From Minwuia sp. (lineage in GTDB: Bacteria > Pseudomonadota > Alphaproteobacteria > Minwuiales > Minwuiaceae), in assembly GCA_029210175.1 (NCBI GenBank), contig JARGPL010000023.1:1-32184 (forward strand): 32,184 nucleotides of DNA, given 5' to 3'. Shown in pieces: positions 1-8,300 of this stretch. The notes below the pieces were generated by a model that saw only the letters and a list, made by a program, of their open reading frames with translations, made no database searches and was not told where the DNA came from. Position 1 is the stretch's first letter; each line of letters begins with the position of its first letter. A program made the position numbers and the translations under genes.

Positions 1-120
1 GAAACCGCCAAGCTGAATGCCGTCGATCCACAGGCATGGCTGGCCGATACCCTTGCCCGCATACCTGACTACAAGATCACTCGTGTCGACGATCTGCTAC
101 CCTGGAAAACCGCGACATAG
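1..120 (+). CDS. tnpC: IS66 family transposase (TnpC), C-terminal 39 residues
   Basis: This open frame runs in from the left edge and stops at TAG 118-120. The residues NAVDPQAWLADTLARIPDY, followed by KITRVDDLLPW, match the very conserved C-terminal tail of IS66 TnpC transposases, where NxxDPxAWLxDxLxRIxDxxxxxxxxLLPW is the usual ending. The family moves the element by DDE chemistry, but the catalytic core lies outside the window. The tail KTAT after LLPW is slightly longer than in many copies. It is called partial only because of the window edge. Confidence 0.85.
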   Translation, partial: ETAKLNAVDPQAWLADTLARIPDYKITRVDDLLPWKTAT

Positions 121-130
121 GCAGTCACAC

Positions 131-141
131 CGGACGCTTAC
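131..141 (-). repeat. IS66 terminal inverted-repeat tip
   Basis: Read on the minus strand from 141 inward, the sequence is GTAAGCGTCCG, the expected outermost bases of an IS66 terminal inverted repeat. It lies 11 bp beyond the transposase stop, as expected for the right end. The TAA within this tip (138-140) doubles as the stop codon of the interrupted vsr gene. Confidence 0.65.
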
Positions 142-563
142 GACCCTTCTCCCTTCAGCCAGGCGCTCACATGATCTGCCGTGTCGTCACCGGTGACGCC
201 CCGCAGGCCACACTCCCAGACAATGCCAACGCGCCATCCCGCTGCCTGCAGGTCCCTGATGTTGCGCGCGTCCCTGGCCACATTGGCGTCGAACTTGGCC
301 TGCCAGAACCCGGCGCGCGTAGCTGGTGTGGTGGCATAGCGACAACCGGGGTGTCGGTGCCAGAAACAACCGTGGACGAGAACGACGGCACGCTAGCGTG
401 GCAGGACCAGATCCGGTCGCCCAGGCAGCCCCTTCACGTGAAGCCGATAGCGAAAGCCACGTGCATGCAGGGCGCGGCGCAGGATCAGTTCCGGCTTCGT
501 GTCGCGGCCCTGTATACCTGCCATCATCCGAGAGCGTGTTGCCTTGTCCACTACATCGTTCAA
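138..563 (-). pseudogene. vsr: vsr very-short-patch-repair endonuclease, interrupted by an amber codon
   Basis: The minus-strand frame encodes a near full-length Vsr-type T:G mismatch endonuclease of about 141 codons, which nicks next to mismatches formed by deamination of 5-methylcytosine. Seen in order: the N-terminal block DVVDKATRSRMMAGIQGRDT, then GRPDLVLPR with the catalytic Asp, then VHGCFWHRHPGC with the His/Cys metal-site residues, then a C-terminal WECGLRG block. The frame is unshifted, but codon 393-395 is TAG where the family has Tyr (LPRY), between the catalytic Asp and the metal-binding motif. No ATG fits the start; TTG at 563 gives the usual N-terminus. The stop codon lies inside the IS66 tip, so the natural C-terminus was probably lost. 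Unless the amber codon is suppressed or is a sequencing error, the gene is dead. Confidence 0.88.
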
Positions 564-612
564 TAGTTGTAGCCACGATGTCCTGACCCTCATCCGCGAG
601 ATCGCCCCGACC

Positions 613-693
613 ATGGTTGTCCCCTTTGCAATTGTCGATCTGTTCGTCGGCCAGGCCCGTGAAACCGGCAACAGTCGATTTGCAGCGAGGTAG
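613..693 (+). pseudogene. Probable N-terminal stub of a Dcm-type DNA cytosine-5 methyltransferase
   Basis: A short frame from ATG 613 to TAG 691-693 begins MVVPFAIVDLFVG. Cytosine-5 methyltransferases commonly start with this segment (xxxxAIVDLFAGPGG...), which holds the first Gly of SAM motif I. After LFVG the match is lost (QARETG...), so the motif is broken and the rest of the enzyme is absent. It diverges from vsr with 49 bp between the starts, and vsr genes normally accompany dcm-type methyltransferases. I read it as what is left of the vsr partner after the defence genes arrived. The match is short, so chance similarity is possible. Confidence 0.5.
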
Positions 694-698
694 GGGCA

Positions 699-2834
699 AT
701 GGACGAGCTTTTTGGGATGGGTAGAGTGCTTGGCGAAACTATCGCCGGATATGTTCTATCCATTGCCGGTATTTTGAAAGAAGGGGCCGCGCCAGGCTTG
801 GCATGTCTCGCGATTGTCTTCCTACTTGCCGTTTTTTCATGGTGGTATCTCCGTTCTGCGTCCCGGATCAAGCGGGCTATCAAGAACGCGCAAAGTGCCC
901 TCGGCACCAAATCTGACCCGAAGGAATTTGCTGCCGAGTACACCAACGCCAGTCACCAATTGAAGGTGATGGAGCAGCAAGACAAACCTGCGAAGCAAAT
1001 TGGAACCGCCTGGCGAGAGTTTGAGGAAACACTTCTGACCTCTAACAGCGATGAAAACCCGATATACAATACGGTTCGTCCATCCTTTTTCTTCAGTCGT
1101 GAAGACCTTGGTATCGAAGATGGTTTTTGGCGCTATGTACCGACTTTGTTCGTCTCCGTCGGACTGTTTCTGACCTTCCTCGGCCTCGTTGCAGCCTTGG
1201 ATAGCGCATCCGGGACTCTCAAGGCCGCGTCTGGCGATGGCGGAACAACCCAGGCACTGACTGAACTGCTTGCGGTGGCCAGCGCCAAGTTCATCATGTC
1301 ACTGACCGGACTGCTGTGCTCCATCCTCTTCACGCTGCTACATCGTAGAGAAGGGGGCAGGATTGATGCGCGCCTGCATGAGTTGTGTGTCGAGATCGAA
1401 CGGCGTGTGATCTATCGAACGCCGGAGTCCCTGCTTGTCTCGATCATGAACCAATCGCGGGAACAGACAGAGCAGCTCAAGACTTTCGGGCATGATCTCG
1501 CTGCGCAAATCGGAAAAGATATCAGAGAAGCTGCCGAGGGTCAGGGTGGCAGGATTGATGCGCTAAGTAAGTCATTTTCTGGCGACGTTGCGAACCTGAA
1601 ATCCTCCATTGAGGAAACCATCCCCCGCGCGATTACCGATGCGATGGACCCGGTCGTGCAGAAACTGGAAGAGCAGCGGAAGACCGGTGTCAGTCAGATC
1701 GCCGACGGTCTGGGAGACCGCCTGACCGACAGCGTTAAGACCGCCATGGAAGAGATGCGGGCGACGTTGCAGGACGTGGGCGATACGATGCAGACCCTTG
1801 CCGGACGAATGGACAGTTCCGCGGGCAACATGACCGCCCAGATGGATCAGGCGGTTCAGGCGCTGGCAAGGGAGATCGCACGGCTCGGTGAGACGATGGG
1901 TGAGAGCACGCGCACCGCAGTCAATACCCTGAACCAGGGATCGGAGACTTTGCTGCAGCGGATGGAGGAATCGCTGCAGGCGATACGCGCAAACACGTCT
2001 GAAAGCGGAGAAGCACTGGCACGATCTGCCCAAGCCATGAGTGAGGCAGCCGATGCGTTGTCGAAGCAGATCGAGGCCGCTGGTCAAGCCGCATCCGAGA
2101 GCGCAGGGGCAACCATAGATGCGGCAGCAGCCAAAGCTGGCGACCATGTCGGAGAGGCAGGGCAGCGTGTCACTGCGGCCATGGCCCAGGCCCTGGAGAC
2201 ACTCAACGGCCAGGCCGACGCATTTTCGACCACCTTCCAGTCAGACCTGCTGGCCCCACTTGACGCCCTGCGGTCCGAACTGGCCTCCCTCCGGGACGGG
2301 ATCGCCCGATCGTCCGACAGCGTCGGACGCTATTCGAACGCCGTTGGAGACAGTGCCGCAGCAATAGAGAGCGCCAATGGGGAACTGGCGGGCGCGGCGA
2401 ATGCCCTGACAGCGGCGGCAGGGCCGATAGCAAGTGCGTCTGGCAGCATCGAAGCATCGCACCAGGAAATGCGCCGCGTCATTGAGGATACCGCCAGCAC
2501 GTTGCGCGACGGTATCGCGCGAACCAACTCGGCAACAGCCGCAGCGATCGAGACCGCGCGGGACGGAATTCGCGAACAACAACAGCTGGTCGCAAGCAGT
2601 ACCGAAGCTGTTCGAACGGCTGTGGATGATTTCAGCAATATCGTGAACCGCTATCAGGATATCGACGACCAACTCGGCAAGGCATTCTCACAAATTCAGA
2701 CGTCGGTAGATAGGAGCGTCAACGAAATAAAGGATTTCACAGAGAAACTTAATAAAGATTACAGCGAAGCACTCAGCGTACTGAATGAGGTTATTTCCCG
2801 AACAGAGCCCTTTCCTGGGCCTGACGGAGCCTAG
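699..2834 (+). CDS. zorA: Zorya type I motor protein ZorA (MotA/TolQ/ExbB-like)
   Basis: ZorA is the five-fold MotA-like subunit of the Zorya anti-phage system, forming a proton-driven inner-membrane motor with ZorB. This protein has 711 residues. Three hydrophobic segments are visible at about 33-51, 149-168 (PTLFVSVGLFLTFLGLVAAL) and 198-216 (KFIMSLTGLLCSILFTLL), the last two being the conserved channel pair. Residues 217 to about 700 are an Ala/Gln/Ser/Glu-rich, almost proline-free segment predicted to be one long helix, the cytoplasmic tail typical of type I ZorA. The tail carries a repeated LRDGIAR segment. A GAGG-type ribosome site precedes ATG 699. The gene starts the operon, and zorB follows after 6 bp. 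Confidence 0.95.
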   Translation: MDELFGMGRVLGETIAGYVLSIAGILKEGAAPGLACLAIVFLLAVFSWWYLRSASRIKRAIKNAQSALGTKSDPKEFAAEYTNASHQLKVMEQQDKPAKQIGTAWREFEETLLTSNSDENPIYNTVRPSFFFSREDLGIEDGFWRYVPTLFVSVGLFLTFLGLVAALDSASGTLKAASGDGGTTQALTELLAVASAKFIMSLTGLLCSILFTLLHRREGGRIDARLHELCVEIERRVIYRTPESLLVSIMNQSREQTEQLKTFGHDLAAQIGKDIREAAEGQGGRIDALSKSFSGDVANLKSSIEETIPRAITDAMDPVVQKLEEQRKTGVSQIADGLGDRLTDSVKTAMEEMRATLQDVGDTMQTLAGRMDSSAGNMTAQMDQAVQALAREIARLGETMGESTRTAVNTLNQGSETLLQRMEESLQAIRANTSESGEALARSAQAMSEAADALSKQIEAAGQAASESAGATIDAAAAKAGDHVGEAGQRVTAAMAQALETLNGQADAFSTTFQSDLLAPLDALRSELASLRDGIARSSDSVGRYSNAVGDSAAAIESANGELAGAANALTAAAGPIASASGSIEASHQEMRRVIEDTASTLRDGIARTNSATAAAIETARDGIREQQQLVASSTEAVRTAVDDFSNIVNRYQDIDDQLGKAFSQIQTSVDRSVNEIKDFTEKLNKDYSEALSVLNEVISRTEPFPGPDGA

Positions 2835-2840
2835 TCGGGT

Positions 2841-3968
2841 ATGGCGATTGTAACAGAAAGAACCCGGCGCAGAGAAGAAGAGGGCGAATCCGTATTCGTT
2901 TCCATGACCGACCTGTCGGTGTCTTTCCTGTTTATTCTTCTGATATTGCTGGCCTTCTTTGCCACTCAGATCCACCCGGAAAACACCGTGCCGAGGGAAG
3001 AGCTTGAAAAAGCCTTGGCACGTATCGAAGCGCTGAAACTGCAGGTTGCCGATCTTGAGAAGCAAGTAGAGGAACTGTTGCTCGAGAACCATCTCTTGCG
3101 TGAGATTCTTGCGGCCAAAGACATGGAGTTGAAGCAGCTGCGCGCAGCGTTGAATGAGCAGTCTGATCGCATCGCGTTTCTCCGTGATGCGATCAGCAAG
3201 AAGGACGCACGGATCGACGCGCTGGAAGAGGAGGTTCGGACGCTTGAACTGAGAGTCGCCGAACTGGAGGCAGAGGTTGATCGGCTGAACAGGAGGCGGC
3301 TAGACCCGCTAGCGACCTATCTGCAGCTCGCGACGCTTCAACGCCGAAAGTTCCTGGAGGATATGAAGAAGCGCATCGAGTCGACGGCCGGGATAAAGGT
3401 CACCGTCTTCTCGGAAGAAGGACTCATCCGGTTGGCGGCCGATGAATTCTTTGAGTCTGCCCGCTGGCAGGTCAAAAGGGAGATCAACCCGGAAGCACAC
3501 CGGATCGCGGTCGCCATTGCGCATGCGTTCAAGGAGGTGCTTCCGCCCTACACACTAGGCCCGCAGAGCCGCTTCGATCCCGATCAGAATGGTGCCTTTG
3601 CCCTGATCGAAACGGTTCAGATCGAAGGGCATACGGATGCAGACCCTATTCGCTCAGGTGGCATCCTGATCGACAACCTGGATCTCTCCTCCCGACGGGC
3701 TGCAGACATGTTCCGGGCAATCCGGGACGAGGAACCCGGTCTCCTCCAATTCCTCAATCTGCGGGACGTGCCAGTCCTGTCCTTTTCTGGCTACGGCGCT
3801 TTGCGGCCTTTGAAGATACCCTCCGAATTGTCATCGGAAGAGGTGAAGCGCCGAAACCGGAGGATCGATCTGCGTTTCATCTTGCAGTCCCCTCAAAGCG
3901 AGCGCGAGATCGAGCGTATACGCCAGGCGCTACGGCAAAGCGGTGCTGAGGTAGCTCCCGATGAATGA
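2841..3968 (+). CDS. zorB: Zorya type I motor protein ZorB (MotB/OmpA-like)
   Basis: ZorB is the MotB-like partner of ZorA: a single membrane helix carries the proton-accepting Asp and a periplasmic OmpA domain grips peptidoglycan. This protein has 375 residues. The membrane helix is at about 24-45 (SVSFLFILLILLAFFAT), with the expected Asp24 in MTDLS at its cytoplasmic edge. The OmpA-like domain covers about 250-355, with EGHTDADPIR, a LSSRRA segment, LSFSGYGALRPL and RRNRRIDLRF. Between them, about 50-155 is an uninterrupted heptad-type coiled coil rich in Leu, Glu and Lys. Recalled ZorB proteins are roughly 250 residues, so this spacer makes the protein unusually long. Its last 8 bp overlap zorC. 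Confidence 0.93.
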   Translation: MAIVTERTRRREEEGESVFVSMTDLSVSFLFILLILLAFFATQIHPENTVPREELEKALARIEALKLQVADLEKQVEELLLENHLLREILAAKDMELKQLRAALNEQSDRIAFLRDAISKKDARIDALEEEVRTLELRVAELEAEVDRLNRRRLDPLATYLQLATLQRRKFLEDMKKRIESTAGIKVTVFSEEGLIRLAADEFFESARWQVKREINPEAHRIAVAIAHAFKEVLPPYTLGPQSRFDPDQNGAFALIETVQIEGHTDADPIRSGGILIDNLDLSSRRAADMFRAIRDEEPGLLQFLNLRDVPVLSFSGYGALRPLKIPSELSSEEVKRRNRRIDLRFILQSPQSEREIERIRQALRQSGAEVAPDE

Positions 3969-5376
3969 TGACACTGGTCAGGGGGCGCCGACACCCGATC
4001 GCCAGAATAGGTGGTCAGCCAGCCTGTCCGATATCCTGCGGGATCCGCTCATGAGGAGCTGGCAGCCCCCTTCAATTATGGAGAGTCCGAAAGCGACAAT
4101 CCGTGCTGCGCGAGAGATACGCAAACGTTGGCCCGAGATTGAACCGAAGGTACGGGAAGAGGATGCAGAATGGATCGCTCGCGACATGGCCAAGCGCCTG
4201 TCGAACGACGACTGGACGGACTGTTTCTGGTCGGATGTCAGGCGATCAGCACGTGCACTGTTCGGGCATGATCTATGGCAGCGTCAGGAGTTTTCGGCTC
4301 TCCGGAGAATGCTGCTCAACCTCATTCGTCCCGATCGCAACAGATCGTATCTCCGGACTACGTATCTGATTTATCTGGAAAGCTGGGACCCCCGATCCGA
4401 ACTGACGGAGGAACTGGCCCAGCGCCTTTCCATTGCCTGGAAGGAAGGACTGTTGAATCTCGAGCCCATTCTTGACGTCTGTGAACTCTTCAACGTCAAG
4501 GAAGCCTCCAAGGACATGGCTGTTTTTCTCTCTCAGAACCATCCGCCACATGAAGCAGTTCGTGCCCTCGGCATACGCCAACCTCACGGCACGGGTTTCA
4601 TGCAGGCCGCTCACGTCAGGTTTGTGGAAAATGCGCGCACTGTCCTGGCGGCAGGCAATGAGCACGCGGTCCGCCAGATGCTCGACTGGATCACCCCCGA
4701 AGGTGATGGCGCGATGCGCGATGGCGCTAATCTGGCAATCAATGCCCTGCTCGAACCATGGAACGACCGAAAACCGTCTGAAGACCTTCGCAAGATGATC
4801 GAAGCGCGTTTGATCGACGCTTACGGCGATCCTCGAACAGAGAAAACTGGGGTTTGGCTTGCCTGCAGCAAGCAGTCACTCTCGGTCATCCGTCGCTGGC
4901 TGACAGAACGAACGTTGCTCGCATTCTTCAATATCATTGACCGAGTTGAACCATCTGATATGTGGCACGATCGACGGGTGTACTGGACCGAAAGATTCAA
5001 AAAGGGGTTTATCCAGGAAGCGTGGGTGGTTCTCAATGCGAGTGGCCAACGAGAGGCTATCGCGCTCGAACGAGAGAATCCCGAACTCAGGCTGGGCAGG
5101 ACCGGGCACAATCATTCCGGTTCGTCAGATCAGAACAAATGCTTCCTCATCATGTTGGACTCAGGACTGCCGGTTATCGAGGGGTCACACACCTACAAGG
5201 TGCACGTATTCAAACCCGATATTGCTCAGCAGATTGACCTCAGACCAAACAGGTTCGATGCGCAGGGTCCGCGAATTTTGAAGCTGAAGTACCCGCAGCA
5301 TGTGGCTCAAATCATTCACACTCAGGGCAGCTGGCAGTGGAAGGTTACTGACCAAATTGCGAAATGGAAGCCATGA
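3961..5376 (+). CDS. zorC: Zorya type I protein ZorC (EH_Signature domain)
   Basis: ZorC is the cytosolic EH-signature protein of type I Zorya, thought to bind DNA and act with ZorD after the ZorAB motor senses phage. This protein has 471 residues, no membrane segment, and a mostly helical middle. The C-terminal third holds the recognisable EH-signature region: WTERFKKGFIQEAWVVL, then a GxxGxNHSGSSDQNKCFLIM stretch, then the EGSHTYKVHVF segment. The identification rests on this C-terminal pattern plus its place between zorB and zorD. It overlaps zorB by 8 bp and zorD by a few bases, so translation is probably coupled. It seems shorter than the E. coli protein, mostly at the N-terminal side. 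Confidence 0.85.
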   Translation: MNDDTGQGAPTPDRQNRWSASLSDILRDPLMRSWQPPSIMESPKATIRAAREIRKRWPEIEPKVREEDAEWIARDMAKRLSNDDWTDCFWSDVRRSARALFGHDLWQRQEFSALRRMLLNLIRPDRNRSYLRTTYLIYLESWDPRSELTEELAQRLSIAWKEGLLNLEPILDVCELFNVKEASKDMAVFLSQNHPPHEAVRALGIRQPHGTGFMQAAHVRFVENARTVLAAGNEHAVRQMLDWITPEGDGAMRDGANLAINALLEPWNDRKPSEDLRKMIEARLIDAYGDPRTEKTGVWLACSKQSLSVIRRWLTERTLLAFFNIIDRVEPSDMWHDRRVYWTERFKKGFIQEAWVVLNASGQREAIALERENPELRLGRTGHNHSGSSDQNKCFLIMLDSGLPVIEGSHTYKVHVFKPDIAQQIDLRPNRFDAQGPRILKLKYPQHVAQIIHTQGSWQWKVTDQIAKWKP

Positions 5377-8300
5377 ACGAGCGGGTTCAAGCGGTGGTCG
5401 ATGTCGGTGATTCAGGCGTGACAATCTCGATGCCGGAGAAATCACCCCGTGGGTTTCTCCGAATGCTTTTACCCGACCGATCGGGACCAGCGAAGATCGA
5501 TGATTGGGTTTCGGAGAACGCGGCGCTTTGTGATGCCGTTGCGGCGCTGCGCCGGTTCGGTGAGGAAGAGGATTGCGTGGTCACCATAGAAGACCAGCGC
5601 ATCAGCGCGGACCACCGGGCAATCGCCAAGCTGAGCCAACATCAGGCCACGGCACTGGGGCTGCCGCCGCTGCCCACCTATGTCTTCGAGGTCGGAACCA
5701 CCGGAAGTATAGGCAAGGACAGTTTCAGGCTCGTCTGCTCATGGCTGAATGGCGACATACCGGTAATGGTCAAACATCAGGGTGCCATTCTGGAAACATC
5801 CGATGGCAAGTTCCGCATTCCGGACCCGATCTTTTCGGCATTGACCCTGGCTGAGGAATTTCATGCTCAAGAGGTTGATGTAACTGAACACTGGTCCGCT
5901 CTGGCACGTTTCCGCCAGTTGCTGGACCCTGACAATGCGCCCTCTCCCGAACAGAACCCCACAGGGCGGGATATTGTCCGGATGGCCAGCAGTTTGCAGC
6001 GGATGAAAATCTACACTGCCTCATCCTTCTCGCTTGCCCTTCGTGACGGTCCGGACGGCGTCAATTTTGATCCCGTGCTCTTTTCTCGTGATGCCGTCGA
6101 GACGGCGATGGAAGGAAACGGTGAGATTTCGGAGACGGATGGCTTGTTGCCGGAAGACCTTCTGCACCGGTTCCAGGGCGAGGGGAGTACCGCATTCGTG
6201 AGTTTCGATCAGGCCAAGCCGACCTACCTTCTCGGCGAAGGCCAGTACCTGCTTCTCGGTCCGGACCTGGAAGCCGCGTTGCGTGTGGTGCGCGAGAAGC
6301 AGAAGGCGAGCCCCAGGGAACGGGAGGTCTTCGCAGCCAATCCCAGGGCCGCCCTTCGAGAGGCCATCGGGCGCGCCTCCGAACCCGAGACAGCCGATGA
6401 TCTGGTCGTCGAAGAAGAAGCCGATGACCGGCTGGCCGCCGTGTTCCAGGAGACCCTTGAGTTCGCCGACCGGGCTATCGGAATCGGGATATGGGAGAAA
6501 CCGAAGTTCGATTTCCTGCCCAAGTCATCGAATGACTGGTTGCCGGAGGTCTTCCCCCTCGTGATCGACGGGAAGCACTTCTTCGTCAAGCCGGATGACG
6601 TCGAACCCCTGCGGACCCAGATCAAGACGGCGATAGAGGAAAACCGCGAGACGGTCGACCATCACGGCGACCCGCTTCCAGCGACGGAAGCCGCGCTCGA
6701 ACAACTCGATCAGGTCCGGGCACGCATCGAGATTGCCACCAGACCAGATGCGGAGGTCCCGAAACCACAGCCAGATACCGATGACCCAACTGAGGCTGGT
6801 CGCCCCCTGGTCATCAAGGTCCACGAGAATTTCGTATCGAACAGCTGGGAACCAAGCAGAGTGGACCGTCGCGATGGCGGGGACTGGTCGATGCCAGAGC
6901 AATTGCTGAGCGAGCCACTGCCCCATCAGGAAAAAGGCATCGCTGCATTGATCGAGGCATGGCGCTCACCACTCCCCGGTTTCCTGCAAGCCGACGATCA
7001 GGGTCTCGGCAAGACGTTTCAGACGCTGGCCTTTCTTGCATGGCTTCGGAACCAGCAGACCCTGGACCGAGATGCCTCCCCAATGTCCGGATTGCCGATC
7101 CTGATCGTCGCACCGACCAGCCTGTTGAGAACCTGGGAGCAGGAAGCGCGAACCCATCTGCGGCCCGGCGCACTAGGTGAGTTGTTTCCCGTCTACGGAA
7201 ACCATCTCAAGTCGCTTCGGACCGGGGCCGGGAAGGAACTTGACGATGGAAGGCCCAGGCTGGACTTGAGCAGACTGCAGAGTTCAGGCGCCGGAAGCGG
7301 TGAGCGCGGATGGTGGGTTCTGACCACTTACGAAACGCTGGCGAACTATCAGCACAGTTTCCACGCGATTCCCTTTGCCGTCGTGGTCTTCGACGAGATT
7401 CAGAAGATCAAGAACCCGGCCACGATCAATGCCCAGGCGGCAAAATCCGTCCAGGCGGATTTTCGCATTGGCCTGACGGGGACACCGATCGAGAACCATG
7501 TCGCCGATCTGTGGGCAATCATGGATGCCATCACGCCGGGCCGTCTGGTCAGCATGAAGGATTTCGCCCGTCATTATGGCGTGGTGACCGAGGATTCCAT
7601 GAAGGATCTGCATGCCCGGCTGTTCGAGCCGCAGGAACACAACGGCAGCAGCTTCCCCCCGCTTGCGATCCGCAGAATGAAGGAGGGCAGCCTCGAAGGG
7701 CTGATGCGCAAGGATTTTCGTATCTATCCGGTCGACATGCCGACGGAGCAGATGGAGGCCTATGACTCAGTCCGGGAAAAACTGCGCGATGGTGCGAAGG
7801 GGTCCGCGCTGAAGCTTCTCCATCACATCCGGTCCGTATCACTGCACCACCAGTCCGGGCGGGGGTTCAACGGCAGCCCGGATGACTTCATCAGCGGGTC
7901 TGCACGACTGGCGACGCTGTTTGAATTGCTTGATCACATCGAGGCACTGGGGGAGCGGGCGCTTGTCTTCATTGAAGATCGCGACATGCAGTACCGGATC
8001 GCCGAACTGATCCGAAGCCGTTTCGGCCTGGCTCAGGTGAGGATCATCAATGGACAGACAACGATTCCCAGACGGCAGGCGCATGTCGAGGCCTTCCAGC
8101 ACCATCTCGCGCAAGATCGAGGCTTCGATGTCATGGTCCTTGGGCCCAAGGCGGCCGGCGTGGGGCTCACCCTGACCGCGGCGACCCATGTGATCCATCT
8201 GAGCCGGTGGTGGAACCCTGCGGTAGAGGAACAATGCAATGACCGGATCTACCGGATCGGTCAGAAACGGGATGTGACCATTCATCTCCCGATGGCCGTG

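Larger units (their letters stand above)
1..141 (+). mobile_element. IS66-family insertion sequence, right end only
   Basis: This is the 3' end of an IS66-family element whose remainder lies outside the window. It holds the last 39 codons of the tnpC-type transposase and then a terminal sequence. On the minus strand the outer edge at 141 reads GTAAGCGTCC, matching the GTAAGCG-type ends typical of IS66 inverted repeats. Chromosomal sequence starting GACCCTTC (142-149) follows, and IS66 elements usually duplicate 8 bp of target. The element sits in the 3' end of the vsr gene. Whether the copy is intact cannot be judged here. Confidence 0.8.

Noticed and set aside
187-699. 170-codon minus-strand open frame over the vsr region
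   Set aside because: It is in a different frame from the vsr coding sequence and shows no Vsr residues; the vsr frame contains all active-site blocks.
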